A stretch of 11,078 bases of DNA from Bacteroidales bacterium (lineage in GTDB: Bacteria; Bacteroidota; Bacteroidia; Bacteroidales; ML635J-15). The position numbers and the translations under genes are program-made. Numbering within the stretch: the stretch's first letter is position 1; the number at the start of each line of letters is the position of its first letter. Positions 1 through 8,002 of this stretch are shown here, one piece after another. The DNA lies in assembly GCA_028696755.1 (NCBI GenBank), contig JAQVGK010000061.1, forward strand, positions 1 through 11,078, given 5' to 3'. The notes under the pieces are model-generated. The model worked only from the letters and a program-made list of their open reading frames with translations, ran no database searches and had not been told where the DNA came from.

Positions 1-1297
1 CGAAAAGGTCGAAACTTGCGCAAGCAGGCGAGAGTAAAACGGTATACTCTTTTTTGCCAAGATAATAAGCACTTTTTACAGCATCCATCATACTTGTTGT
101 GTCAACAATTTTTGGAACAATATCGCCAAACGCTTTATGAATTGCTGTATTGTCTTTTCCTAAACAAACAATCGCTTTTACTTTTTGAGCGACAAGTTCT
201 TTTAGCATATTGTAATCGTTTCCTTTGTCAATTCCTCCTGCAATCCAGATTATGGGAGAATTTACCGATTCTAGAGCATACCAGGCCGAGTTAACATTTG
301 TTGCTTTTGAGTCGTTAATGAATTTAATCCCATGAACGCTGATAACTGATTCTAGCCTATGCTCAACATTCCGGAAATCCATTAAGCTTTCGCGGATTAC
401 GTCTTTTCTGATGTTAAGTACTTGAGCAACAATACCTGCTGCCATAGAGTTGTAAACATTGTGTTTTCCTTTAATTGCTAGTTCTTCAATCTGCATAGTC
501 ATTTGCTGTTTGTGGTTGTACATATAGTTGATCTCTTTGTCTTCTTCGTTTAGAAAAGCACCGTTTTCGATGCTGTTTTTAATTTGTGTAAATTCGAATT
601 GTTGTGCTAAAATGTCACGTTTAGAAATTTCTGACAAAATAGTTTCGTCATCAGAACAGAATATGAATGTGTCTTTATTTGTAGTGTTTTGAAGAATTCT
701 GAATTTTGAATCTACATAATTTTGAAATTTATAATCGTATCTGTCGAGATGATCTGGTGTAATATTCATCAATACCGAAAGCTCCGATTTAAACTCATAC
801 ATATTGTCAAGCTGGAAACTGCTTAATTCGATTACATAATAGTCGAAATTCTCAGTTGCCACCTGATAAGCAAAGCTTTGTCCCACATTTCCTGCTAAGC
901 CCACATTAAGACCAGCTTTTTGAAGGATGTGGTACGTGAGCATTGTGGTGGTGGTTTTGCCGTTACTTCCGGTAATACAGATTTTTACTGCATCGGTGTA
1001 ACGTGCAGCAAATTCAATTTCCGAAATAATTGGAATTCCCATCGATTTTATTGTCTGGATAATCGGAGCTTTATCTGGAATACCAGGACTTTTGATTATT
1101 TCGTCGGCATTAAAAATTAAATCTTCGGTATGTTTGTTTTCTTCAAACTCAACATTGTAGTCGCGAAGTATTTTTTTGTACTTTTCGCCAATCGGCCCTT
1201 TGTCCGACACAAACACCTCGAAGTTGTTTACAGCTGCCAGCACTGCTGCACCTGTTCCGCTTTCGCCCGACCCGAGTATTACAATTCTTTTTTCCAC
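1..1297 (-). CDS. murD: UDP-N-acetylmuramoyl-L-alanine--D-glutamate ligase, MurD (3' end outside window)
   Basis: Cytoplasmic ATP-dependent ligase that adds D-glutamate to UDP-MurNAc-L-Ala. Reading the minus strand from 1297 gives 432 uninterrupted codons to the window edge; the family is usually about 440-450 residues, so only a short C-terminal tail is missing. Visible motifs: N-terminal Rossmann loop VILGSGESGTG (residues 6-16), Mur ligase P-loop GSNGKTT (110-116), ELSSFQL (157-163), NITPDHLDRY (178-187), EHRLE (312-316), NDSKATN (328-334), GGIDKG (354-359) and SPACASFD (423-430). The start is a GTG, two bases after the mraY stop. The first in-frame ATG is near codon 86 and would remove the UDP-binding domain, so GTG is preferred. 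It is the last dcw gene in the window, and ftsW/murG would be expected to follow. Identity is very secure; the exact start is less so. Confidence 0.95.
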   Translation of the reverse strand, partial: MEKRIVILGSGESGTGAAVLAAVNNFEVFVSDKGPIGEKYKKILRDYNVEFEENKHTEDLIFNADEIIKSPGIPDKAPIIQTIKSMGIPIISEIEFAARYTDAVKICITGSNGKTTTTMLTYHILQKAGLNVGLAGNVGQSFAYQVATENFDYYVIELSSFQLDNMYEFKSELSVLMNITPDHLDRYDYKFQNYVDSKFRILQNTTNKDTFIFCSDDETILSEISKRDILAQQFEFTQIKNSIENGAFLNEEDKEINYMYNHKQQMTMQIEELAIKGKHNVYNSMAAGIVAQVLNIRKDVIRESLMDFRNVEHRLESVISVHGIKFINDSKATNVNSAWYALESVNSPIIWIAGGIDKGNDYNMLKELVAQKVKAIVCLGKDNTAIHKAFGDIVPKIVDTTSMMDAVKSAYYLGKKEYTVLLSPACASFDLF

Positions 1298-1299
1298 AA

Positions 1300-2541
1300 T
1301 TATCTGAGTTTAAGGGTTATTATTGAAATTACTGCCAGCATAAGTGAGATAATCCAAAACCTTGCAACAATCTTAGGCTCGGGAAATCCCTTTTTCTGGT
1401 AATGATGATGTAATGGCGACATCAGGAATATCCTTTTCCCTTCGCCAAACTTTTTCTTAGTGTATTTAAAGTAGCTCACTTGTATCATTACCGATAAACT
1501 TTCGGCAAGGAAAACACCGCATAGAATTGGAATCAAGAGCTCTTTTTTAATGATAATTGCAAAAACAGCAATTATTCCACCGATGGTTAAGCTTCCGGTA
1601 TCTCCCATGAAAATCTGAGCAGGGAATGAGTTATACCACAAAAATCCGATTGCAGCTCCAATAAAAGCTGCCATAAAAATTACAAGCTCGCCAGTGTTCG
1701 GAATGTACAAAATATGCAGGTATTCGGCTGCTATTCGGTTGCCCGAAACATAAGCCAAAATACCTAGTGTTACCCCGATGATGGCAGAAGTTCCCGTAGC
1801 CAAGCCATCCAATCCATCGGTTAGATTTGCCCCGTTTGAAACTCCTGTGACAATTAGAATTGTTGCTAGAATGAAAACAAACCAAGCAATTTTATCGGCG
1901 TGCTCGCCAAGAAACCAAACCAGCTTTGAATAATCAAATTCATTATTTTTAAAGAACGGAATAGTTGTTTTAGTTGACTTAACATCAACATATTCGACAA
2001 ACTCGGTACAGTTAGGATTGTCAACAACTTCAACAATTTCTTGTGTTGTGTGCCCAGTTACAGGAGTACGAATCACAACATCATCAGAGAAGTATAAAAT
2101 CCCGCCAACGATAAAACCAAGTACAATTTGACCTAAAATTTTAAATTTGCCTTTGAGGCCATCTTTATTTTTCCTTTTGATTTTAAGATAATCATCGAGA
2201 AATCCAATTGTTCCCAGCCATACCGTTGTGATAAGCATTAACAGAACATAAATGTTTTCGAGTTTTGCAAAAAGCAAAGTTGGAATTACTATTGCAAGAA
2301 TGATAATTATTCCGCCCATAGTTGGAGTCCCTTTTTTCGCCATTTGCCCTGCTAAGTCAAGGTCGCGGATTTCTTCGCCAATCTGCTTACGTTGAAGTAA
2401 TCGGATAATTTTTTTGCCAAAGAATATTCCAACGATAAGCGATGTTATCATTGCCATTGCGGCGCGGAAAGTGATGAACTCGAAAACTCCGGCACCTGGA
2501 ACATTAAGTTCGTTTAGATAATGAAATAAGTAGTAAAGCAT
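1300..2541 (-). CDS. mraY: Phospho-N-acetylmuramoyl-pentapeptide transferase, MraY
   Basis: Integral inner-membrane enzyme that transfers phospho-MurNAc-pentapeptide to undecaprenyl phosphate, making lipid I. The 413-residue product has many hydrophobic segments and the family signatures in order: KKGTPTMGG (69-77), FLDDYLK with the Asp pair 116-117, [10 protein letters not shown] (239-248), [15 protein letters not shown] (304-318) and the HHH motif 378-380. It is about 50 residues longer than the E. coli enzyme. The excess lies mainly at about 155-215, a polar stretch rich in Thr, Val, Asp and Glu between two membrane segments. Such long forms are, as far as I know, usual in Bacteroidota. 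Its ATG shares one base with the murE stop (TAATG), suggesting translational coupling; murD follows after two bases. Confidence 0.97.
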   Translation of the reverse strand: MLYYLFHYLNELNVPGAGVFEFITFRAAMAMITSLIVGIFFGKKIIRLLQRKQIGEEIRDLDLAGQMAKKGTPTMGGIIIILAIVIPTLLFAKLENIYVLLMLITTVWLGTIGFLDDYLKIKRKNKDGLKGKFKILGQIVLGFIVGGILYFSDDVVIRTPVTGHTTQEIVEVVDNPNCTEFVEYVDVKSTKTTIPFFKNNEFDYSKLVWFLGEHADKIAWFVFILATILIVTGVSNGANLTDGLDGLATGTSAIIGVTLGILAYVSGNRIAAEYLHILYIPNTGELVIFMAAFIGAAIGFLWYNSFPAQIFMGDTGSLTIGGIIAVFAIIIKKELLIPILCGVFLAESLSVMIQVSYFKYTKKKFGEGKRIFLMSPLHHHYQKKGFPEPKIVARFWIISLMLAVISIITLKLR

Positions 2542-3998
2542 TATTCTGTTTCTTTAAATGTTTGGGTTAATACTTCTTTATCATCAAAATGGTGTTTAAT
2601 ACCGTTAATCTCTTGATATTTTTCGTGTCCTTTTCCTGCAACCAGAATCACATCTCCACTTTGAGCCATCATAAAAGCTGTTCTGATTGCTTCGGCACGG
2701 TTTGTAATTCGCAAAGATTTTCTTCTCTGTACCACGTTAATTCCTGCTTGCATATCATCCAAAATTGCTTCGGGATCTTCGGTACGTGGATTGTCGGAAG
2801 TTAGAATAACTTTGTCGCTGAGCTCGGCTGCAATTGCTGCCATCTCGGGACGCTTAGTTTTGTCGCGATCGCCTCCTGCTCCAACAACTGTAATTAAAGT
2901 TCCTGCTCCTTGTCGAATATCATTTATGGTAGAAAGTACATTTTGCAAAGCATCTGGCGTATGGGCATAATCAACAATTGCAGTAACTCCGTTTGGCGAA
3001 TACAAAGTCTCGAATCTGCCCTCAACAGGTTTTAATACTGATAAGGTTTTTAGAACTTCGTCGCTGTCAAATCCTGCAAGACAGGCAGTTGCGTATATTG
3101 CTAGTAAATTGTAAGCATTAAATCTACCTATAAAATTTGTCCAAACTTCTTTATTGTCAATTTTTAGCAGCATACCATCAAAATGACTTTCGATAATTGT
3201 TGCTTTATAATCTGAAACCGATTTAAGAGAGTATGAATATCTTTTTGCAGCCGAATTTTGAATCATTACCTGACCATTTTTATCGTCGTTGTTGGTAATT
3301 GCAAAAGAATTTGCAGGTAGCGCATCAAAAAACATCTGCTTGGCTCTGATATATTCTTTAAAAGTTTTGTGAAAATCGAGATGATCGTGAGTGATATTTG
3401 TAAATATTCCACCAACAAAACTTAATCCAGCAATTCTGTTTTGCACAACCGAATGCGAACTGACTTCCATAAAACAATAGTCGCATCCGCAATCAACCAT
3501 CTCTGCTAGAAAAGCATTAAGACTAAGTTGATCGGGAGTTGTATGTGTTGCCGGAATCACTTTATCTTCTATAACTACCTGAATTGTAGAGATAAGTCCA
3601 GCTTTGTAACCAAGCGCTCTAACAAGATTAAAAAGAGTGCTTGCAATTGTGGTTTTTCCGTTTGTGCCGGTAACACCAATAAGCTTAAGGTTCGATGAGG
3701 GGTTTTCGTAATATGCAGATGCAAGAATTCCAAGTGCCTTCGACGATGAGTTGGTTTTAATATAACTTACATTTGATTTTAATTCGGCTGGCATAGTTTC
3801 GCAAACAATTACCGAAGCGCCTTTTTCGATAACTTGATTAATATAGCTATGTCCGTCGGAAACTGTTCCGGGTATAGCAACGAACAAATCGCCCTCTTTC
3901 ACTTTGCGCGAATCGAAGTGAATATTCGAAAAATCGCCAGAGTTATTTATCTGTATCTCCGTTGCGCCAATCAGTTTTATGTAATCCTTTATGTTCAT
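2541..3998 (-). CDS. murE: UDP-MurNAc-L-Ala-D-Glu--2,6-diaminopimelate ligase, MurE
   Basis: Cytoplasmic Mur ligase that adds the third stem-peptide residue. The 485-residue protein is of normal family length. It has the N-terminal UDP-binding domain ([15 protein letters not shown], 28-42), P-loop GTNGKTT (111-117), the TTPDQ substrate motif (153-157), EVSSHS (178-183), [10 protein letters not shown] (201-210), the lysine in RAK (220) at the place of the carbamylated Lys, VEGRFE (325-330), [10 protein letters not shown] (342-351) and [14 protein letters not shown] (373-386). The DNPR motif (402-405) is the known signature of meso-diaminopimelate-specific rather than lysine-specific MurE, so the wall is inferred to be DAP-type. 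The start overlaps the ftsI stop in an ATGA. No murF lies between murE and mraY, unlike E. coli. Confidence 0.97.
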   Translation of the reverse strand: MNIKDYIKLIGATEIQINNSGDFSNIHFDSRKVKEGDLFVAIPGTVSDGHSYINQVIEKGASVIVCETMPAELKSNVSYIKTNSSSKALGILASAYYENPSSNLKLIGVTGTNGKTTIASTLFNLVRALGYKAGLISTIQVVIEDKVIPATHTTPDQLSLNAFLAEMVDCGCDYCFMEVSSHSVVQNRIAGLSFVGGIFTNITHDHLDFHKTFKEYIRAKQMFFDALPANSFAITNNDDKNGQVMIQNSAAKRYSYSLKSVSDYKATIIESHFDGMLLKIDNKEVWTNFIGRFNAYNLLAIYATACLAGFDSDEVLKTLSVLKPVEGRFETLYSPNGVTAIVDYAHTPDALQNVLSTINDIRQGAGTLITVVGAGGDRDKTKRPEMAAIAAELSDKVILTSDNPRTEDPEAILDDMQAGINVVQRRKSLRITNRAEAIRTAFMMAQSGDVILVAGKGHEKYQEINGIKHHFDDKEVLTQTFKETE

Positions 3999-6100
3999 TC
4001 TGACAGATATAATGTTACTAAATCACCTTTTCTAAATGCCGAGCCAGGTGCAGGAATTTGCTTGGTAATTCTTCCGCGACCCGAAACCTGAACCACTAGT
4101 CCTGCTTGTTCGAGTATCACTACTGCATCTTTTAATCCCATGTTTATTACATTTGGAATATGTGTTTTATCGCTATAGTTTACTGCATGATAAACTACCT
4201 TATGGTCTTTGATTTCGGGAGCTACCCATTCGGTTTGTCTTACATTGCTGGCATTTGTTGGGAATTGCATCCACTGGTAAACAATCTCTGTTTCTGCTTT
4301 ATTTCCTTTTTTTGCGTAAGGAACTGTTTGCGAAACACTGAAATTGGAAGTAAATCTGTGATATTTTGGGTTTGTGGCATAAATTTTATCAGCAATTTCT
4401 TTAAAAACTGGTCCAGCAACAACATTTCCATAAAATCCGTTTTGTCTCGGTTTGTAAATTGAAACTATACAGGAATATTCTGGATCATCAGCTGGAAAAT
4501 ATCCAACAAACGAAGCGTGATATTCTATTCCTAGAGTATCGTTACCATACTGCATTTGTGCTGTTCCTGTTTTACCAGCAATTTTGTAGTTGCTGCTTTT
4601 AATATTTGTTGCAGTACCTTCTTCAACAACTCCTTCCATCATACGTTTAACAATTGCTATCGTTTTCTTAGAGCAGATTTGCGGGTCAATTATTTCGGTT
4701 TCAAACTCCTCTATCATTTTTCCGCGGTACGCAAGACCTTTTGCGAAAATTGGTTTCACCATCACTCCGTTATTTGCAATTGCATTGTAAAGAGTAAGAA
4801 TTTGCAACGGCGTAATCTGAAGCTCATATCCGATAGACATTTGTGTTAAAGATAGGCCCGACCATTCCTTATCTGATGGTTTGTGAATAACAGGAATTGC
4901 TTCGCCACGAATTGATACTCCAAGTGGTTCGTTAAGGTGCAATTTTTCAAGACCTGCCACGTATTTTCCTGGTTGGTATTTGTAGTTTTCGTTTATTATT
5001 TTCGAAATACCAACATTTGATGATAGTTCAAATGCTCGTTGTAGGGTAATTGTACCATAGCCGCCATCATGCGAATCTTTCATTCTCTTACCATAATAAT
5101 AGGTAATGCCATTCCCAGTTTTTACAGAATCGTCTGCGCTAACATATCCATCTTCGAGTGCAACAATAACTGATGCAAGTTTGAAAGTTGATCCTGGGTC
5201 GGCAGCATGACCAATAGCATAGTTGGTTTCTTCGTAATAATAGCCATCTGGATGCTTTTTTAGATTTGCAATAGCAAGCACTCTTCCTGTTTTAACTTCC
5301 ATTAGAACAACAGTTCCATATTCGGCATTATGTTTAATTAACTGTTTTTCGAGAGCGGTTTCAGCAACATCCTGTAAGCCAATATCAATAGTAGTAACCA
5401 AATCATAACCATCCTGAGGCTCGATATAATTAGCATCTTCTACTGGCATCCATAGATTTCCTGGGATTCTTTCCTTAACGGTATGACCTTCAATTCCTCT
5501 TAGATCTGAATCAAAAGCGTCTTCGAGACCAACACCTTTTCGACCGTGAGCAGGTTCAGTGCCAATAGTGCGGCTTGCCAATATTCCAAAAGGTTTTTCG
5601 CGACGATAACTTTTCTGATATACAAATCCACCCTTAGTGCGACCAAGGCGTAGAAGAGGGAAAGTTTGCATCGTTTTAAATTCTGAATAGTTTAGATTAA
5701 AACTAAATCTATAGTATCTCAAACCATTGTCACGTGCCTCAATCAGCTCGTTTCTCCATTCGTCCTGTGTCTTTGCTGGTAGCAATTGCGATAAGCAAAG
5801 TGTAAGCGAATCGATGTTTTCATCAAAAACTTTCTGACTAATTGCATCACTATTTGGATCAATCCCAGCTTCGAAATATGCTACTGATGTTGCAAGCAGT
5901 TTGCCATCGCTGGAGTAAATGTCGCCACGGGTTGGTTCAATTGTGGAATAAACGCGTGTTGATTTTAAAGCTTCTTCTATCAGCGACTTGTCGTAAAAAA
6001 ACTGAAAATATACAATTTTACCAATGACAAAAAGGCCAAACACCACCATAGCAATGTACAGTAGGTTATTTTTTACCAATATGTTTGTCCTTTCACTCAT
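3995..6100 (-). CDS. ftsI: FtsI-type septal penicillin-binding protein (class B transpeptidase) with PASTA domain
   Basis: Class B penicillin-binding protein that cross-links septal peptidoglycan from the periplasmic side. The 701-residue product has a short cytoplasmic tail, one membrane anchor (about 13-35), a PBP-dimer domain from about 50 (EPTRGDIYSSDGKLLA, 55-70) to 220, then the transpeptidase domain. Its active-site motifs are complete: STFK with nucleophile Ser304 and Lys307, SSN (360-362) and KTGTAQ (510-515). The last 60 or so residues (HIPNVINMGLKDA onward, about 647-701) form one PASTA repeat ending in LVTLYLSE. This architecture resembles SpoVD/PBP2x more than E. coli FtsI and is common in Bacteroidota. 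It overlaps ftsL by 8 bases upstream (ATGAGTGA) and murE by 4 downstream. Confidence 0.95.
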   Translation of the reverse strand: MSERTNILVKNNLLYIAMVVFGLFVIGKIVYFQFFYDKSLIEEALKSTRVYSTIEPTRGDIYSSDGKLLATSVAYFEAGIDPNSDAISQKVFDENIDSLTLCLSQLLPAKTQDEWRNELIEARDNGLRYYRFSFNLNYSEFKTMQTFPLLRLGRTKGGFVYQKSYRREKPFGILASRTIGTEPAHGRKGVGLEDAFDSDLRGIEGHTVKERIPGNLWMPVEDANYIEPQDGYDLVTTIDIGLQDVAETALEKQLIKHNAEYGTVVLMEVKTGRVLAIANLKKHPDGYYYEETNYAIGHAADPGSTFKLASVIVALEDGYVSADDSVKTGNGITYYYGKRMKDSHDGGYGTITLQRAFELSSNVGISKIINENYKYQPGKYVAGLEKLHLNEPLGVSIRGEAIPVIHKPSDKEWSGLSLTQMSIGYELQITPLQILTLYNAIANNGVMVKPIFAKGLAYRGKMIEEFETEIIDPQICSKKTIAIVKRMMEGVVEEGTATNIKSSNYKIAGKTGTAQMQYGNDTLGIEYHASFVGYFPADDPEYSCIVSIYKPRQNGFYGNVVAGPVFKEIADKIYATNPKYHRFTSNFSVSQTVPYAKKGNKAETEIVYQWMQFPTNASNVRQTEWVAPEIKDHKVVYHAVNYSDKTHIPNVINMGLKDAVVILEQAGLVVQVSGRGRITKQIPAPGSAFRKGDLVTLYLSE

Positions 6101-6455
6101 CTTCTGATATATACCAGGTTAATTTTTGTGGAGGCATTTTCGACTCTTTTAATGTAGAGCCTTTCTCCTCCAATGCTTTTAATACTTTGTCGCGTCGGCT
6201 GTTTATCATCAGTTCCGACTGAACCTCAATTTTTTCGGCTCTTAAATCTTCTATTTCTTTTTTTGCTTTTTCGGTATCCCTAAATATGCTTTCGGCATGA
6301 TAGCGGTTTGCAATGTAAATGAGGCTGAGAATAAATATTACCAGAATAAAAGGAATCTGCTTTCGAACCAGATCACTGGCAACGATAGACCCATTAACCA
6401 AACCCCGGAAGGTAGATTTCAGGTTATTCGCTTTTTTGCTTTTCTGTTTCTTCAT
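6093..6455 (-). CDS. ftsL: FtsL-like cell division protein
   Basis: Small bitopic membrane protein expected to act in the FtsQLB-type divisome subcomplex that activates the septal synthase. The 120-residue product has a very basic N-terminus (MKKQKSKK), one hydrophobic segment (about 34-51, IPFILVIFILSLIYIA), then a charged, heptad-like coiled-coil stretch (about 54-90) and a polar tail. FtsL proteins are poorly conserved in sequence. The call rests on size, topology, coiled coil and exact position between rsmH and ftsI, where ftsL sits in dcw clusters. The ATG overlaps the rsmH stop (ATGA). It could instead be described only as an FtsL/DivIC-like septum protein; the role is inferred from context. 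Confidence 0.85.
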   Translation of the reverse strand: MKKQKSKKANNLKSTFRGLVNGSIVASDLVRKQIPFILVIFILSLIYIANRYHAESIFRDTEKAKKEIEDLRAEKIEVQSELMINSRRDKVLKALEEKGSTLKESKMPPQKLTWYISEDE

Positions 6456-7348
6456 ACTCGTTCTGCAATTCTCAGTTTTGCCGATTTTGCTCTCGGATTT
6501 TTGTTTATTTCATCATCATCAGGTATTATTACATGCCTGTTCACAGCTTTGAATGGAAGATTTGCCCTTCCGAAAATATCGGTTTCGGTTTTGCCTTCGG
6601 TATTACCAGTTTTTATCAAGTTTTTTACAGGCTTATCTTCTAATGAGTGATATGAAATCAACGAAATTCTTCCTCCAGTTTTAAGCATGCTTGCACATGA
6701 ATCAAGAAATTCGTTTAAAGCACCAATCTCATCGTTTACACAAATACGCAATGCCTGAAATACCTGTGCCAGATACTTAAAGTCGCGATTTTGTGGTAAA
6801 GCTGGTGTAATAATTCTGATAAAATCTTCGATATCTTCGAAGCTGTTATTATTGCGATGATTTAAAATCAATGGCACTAGTTTGCCTGGATTTGTGATGT
6901 CGCAATAGTTTTTAAAAATGAAATAAAGTTTTTCTTCGTCAAAAGTATTGAGAATGTCTGCTGCTGTTGTTTTCTGCTCGGGATTCATTCGCATGTCGAG
7001 TGTCCCACCCAGACGAAACGAAAATCCGCGTTCGGCGACATCAAACTGATGTGAGGATACGCCAAAGTCGGCAAGAATACCATCAATTTTTTCGTATCCC
7101 AGATAATCAAGATAATTTTGCATGTGTCGAAAGTTACCATACACAAGTGTGAATCTGGGATCTTCAATTTTGTTTTTGTGTGCATCACTATCACGGTCAA
7201 AAGCAATTAAACGCCCTTTGCTTGAAAGAGACGCAAGTATTGCAGCCGAATGACCGCCACCTCCAAAGGTTGCGTCGGCATACACTCCGTCGGGCCTGAT
7301 ATTCAGTCCTTCGATGCTCTCTTTCAATAATACCGGATCGTGATACAT
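6452..7348 (-). CDS. rsmH: 16S rRNA (cytosine-1402-N4)-methyltransferase RsmH (MraW)
   Basis: SAM-dependent methyltransferase that N4-methylates C1402 in the decoding centre of 16S rRNA. The 298-residue protein is close to normal length and carries the family blocks: YHDPVLLKE (2-10), SAM-binding DATFGGGGHS (25-34), FDRDSDA (50-56), ADFGVSSHQFD (93-103), ERGFSFR (106-112), LDMRMNP (117-123), the LAQVFQALRICVNDE block (193-207), SYHSLED (232-238) and the C-terminal NPRAKSAKLRIAER (284-297). After SYHSLED the usual Arg is replaced by Lys-Pro, a small variation. It starts six bases after the mraZ stop and overlaps ftsL by four, so it is translated from the same message. Confidence 0.97.
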   Translation of the reverse strand: MYHDPVLLKESIEGLNIRPDGVYADATFGGGGHSAAILASLSSKGRLIAFDRDSDAHKNKIEDPRFTLVYGNFRHMQNYLDYLGYEKIDGILADFGVSSHQFDVAERGFSFRLGGTLDMRMNPEQKTTAADILNTFDEEKLYFIFKNYCDITNPGKLVPLILNHRNNNSFEDIEDFIRIITPALPQNRDFKYLAQVFQALRICVNDEIGALNEFLDSCASMLKTGGRISLISYHSLEDKPVKNLIKTGNTEGKTETDIFGRANLPFKAVNRHVIIPDDDEINKNPRAKSAKLRIAERV

Positions 7349-7354
7349 TTTTTA

Positions 7355-7822
7355 CTAGTCTTCGTTATAAAATCCAAAATCTCCACCGAGAATGTCTTCG
7401 GCTTGGTTTGCAAAATCGTCGCCCGGAACCTCTTTTGAATCATAAGCTTCTTTTGCCCAGATTTCTATCTTCCCTTCCTGACCAGCAAACACTAAATCCT
7501 TGTCAACTCCCACGTGGTCGAGTAACCTCTTCGGAATAAGTACTCTAAAGCTTCCATCGAACGGAACTTCTGCTGTGCCACGGTAATACTCGCGTAGAAA
7601 CTCGGCATGCTTTCGGTTAAATGGATTAAGCTTTTTCTTCAAAATTGAAGTCTGGTACTGCCATTCCTTCATCGGATACATCACAAGGCATTTCTCGTAA
7701 ATATCCTTCTTAACAACAAAAGCCTGACTTAATTCCTCCTCAGGAATCTGCCTTTTTAGTGCGGCCGGAAAGACCACACGCCCCTTGGCATCAAGCTTTG
7801 CAACATATTCTCCTACAAACAT
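7355..7822 (-). CDS. mraZ: MraZ, transcriptional regulator of the dcw operon
   Basis: Ring-forming DNA-binding protein with two AbrB/SpoVT-like swapped-hairpin domains. In E. coli and Mollicutes it controls its own operon by binding short direct repeats upstream of mraZ. The 155-residue product opens with FVGEYVAKLDAKGRVVFPAALK (2-23), containing the classic DxxGR motif (11-15). The second domain has the degenerate copy DGSFRVLIPKRLL (89-101), in which the Gly of DxxGR is Phe. FNRKHAEFLREYYRG (68-82) is also typical. The tail from about 128 is acidic and longer than in E. coli MraZ. As first gene of the operon it lies next to a candidate operator at 7865-7904. Identity is secure. Confidence 0.96.
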   Translation of the reverse strand: MFVGEYVAKLDAKGRVVFPAALKRQIPEEELSQAFVVKKDIYEKCLVMYPMKEWQYQTSILKKKLNPFNRKHAEFLREYYRGTAEVPFDGSFRVLIPKRLLDHVGVDKDLVFAGQEGKIEIWAKEAYDSKEVPGDDFANQAEDILGGDFGFYNED

Positions 7823-7834
7823 AAAAGCGCTTTT
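7823..7834. repeat. 12-base perfect palindrome touching the mraZ start codon
   Basis: AAAAGCGCTTTT reads the same on both strands and directly precedes the mraZ ATG (7820-7822 on the minus strand). It occupies the place of the ribosome-binding site, where no purine-rich Shine-Dalgarno is seen. It could be an operator half-site pair or a chance palindrome; a six-base stem without loop cannot fold as a hairpin. Confidence 0.5.
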
Positions 7835-7847
7835 TGATTGTGAGGTA

Positions 7848-7877
7848 AAAATATATCTATTTTACTACACAACGAAA
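7848..7877 (-). promoter_or_regulatory. Candidate mraZ/dcw operon promoter
   Basis: On the minus strand, TATATTTT (7855-7848) matches the Bacteroidota -7 box TAnnTTTG at all but the last fixed base. TTTC (7877-7874) lies 18 bases upstream, near the expected spacing for the -33 TTTG. Transcription would start around 7841, giving a leader of about 20 bases before the mraZ ATG. The region is AT-rich and other choices are possible. Confidence 0.4.
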
Positions 7878-7904
7878 CACAACACTACATATTTCTACAC
7901 ATTG
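7865..7904 (-). promoter_or_regulatory. Four 10-base-spaced direct repeats, candidate MraZ operator
   Basis: On the plus strand the units are CTACACAACG (7865), AAACACAACA (7875), CTACATATTT (7885) and CTACACATTG (7895). All share ACA at positions 3-5, and three of the four start CTACA. On the mraZ coding strand the core reads TGTAG or GTGTTT every 10 bases, one helical turn. E. coli MraZ is known to bind TGGGN repeats separated by five bases upstream of mraZ, that is the same 10-base period. The array overlaps the likely -33 region of the mraZ promoter, as expected for autoregulation. Binding itself is inferred; the repeat core differs from that of E. coli. Confidence 0.55.
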
Positions 7905-7951
7905 TTAATAACTTTTAAGCATAAAAACTGTAAAGTGTTGATAATCAGCGA

Positions 7952-7983
7952 TTTGTGTATTTGAAATAAAAGATATAGCTTTG
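7952..7983 (+). promoter_or_regulatory. Bacteroidota-type promoter for the acyltransferase genes
   Basis: TTTG (7952-7955) is followed after 20 bases by TAGCTTTG (7976-7983), a perfect match to the Bacteroidota -7 box TAnnTTTG with near-ideal spacing (about 19). Transcription should start near 7990, leaving a leader of only about a dozen bases before ATG 8003. This supports that start over the upstream TTG at 7997. Confidence 0.65.
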
Positions 7984-8002
7984 CAGAAATTAACAATTGG
8001 AA

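Noticed and set aside
16..294. Plus-strand frame of 92 codons
   Set aside because: It lies antisense within murD, which has clear motifs throughout; composition is biased (Leu, Gln, Phe) as expected for a shadow frame.
1130..1402. Plus-strand frame across the murD-mraY junction
   Set aside because: Antisense to two well-supported genes, with no family resemblance.
7901..7950. DnaA-box or origin-like AT-rich sequence between mraZ and the acyltransferase gene
   Set aside because: TTGTTAATAA and TTGATAATC are only loosely similar to TTATCCACA, there is no cluster of boxes, and the promoters explain the AT-richness.
7997..8002. TTG start for the PlsC-like gene, adding Met-Glu
   Set aside because: It would leave a leader of only a few bases after the predicted transcription start; ATG 8003 is adjacent and preferred, though not proven.
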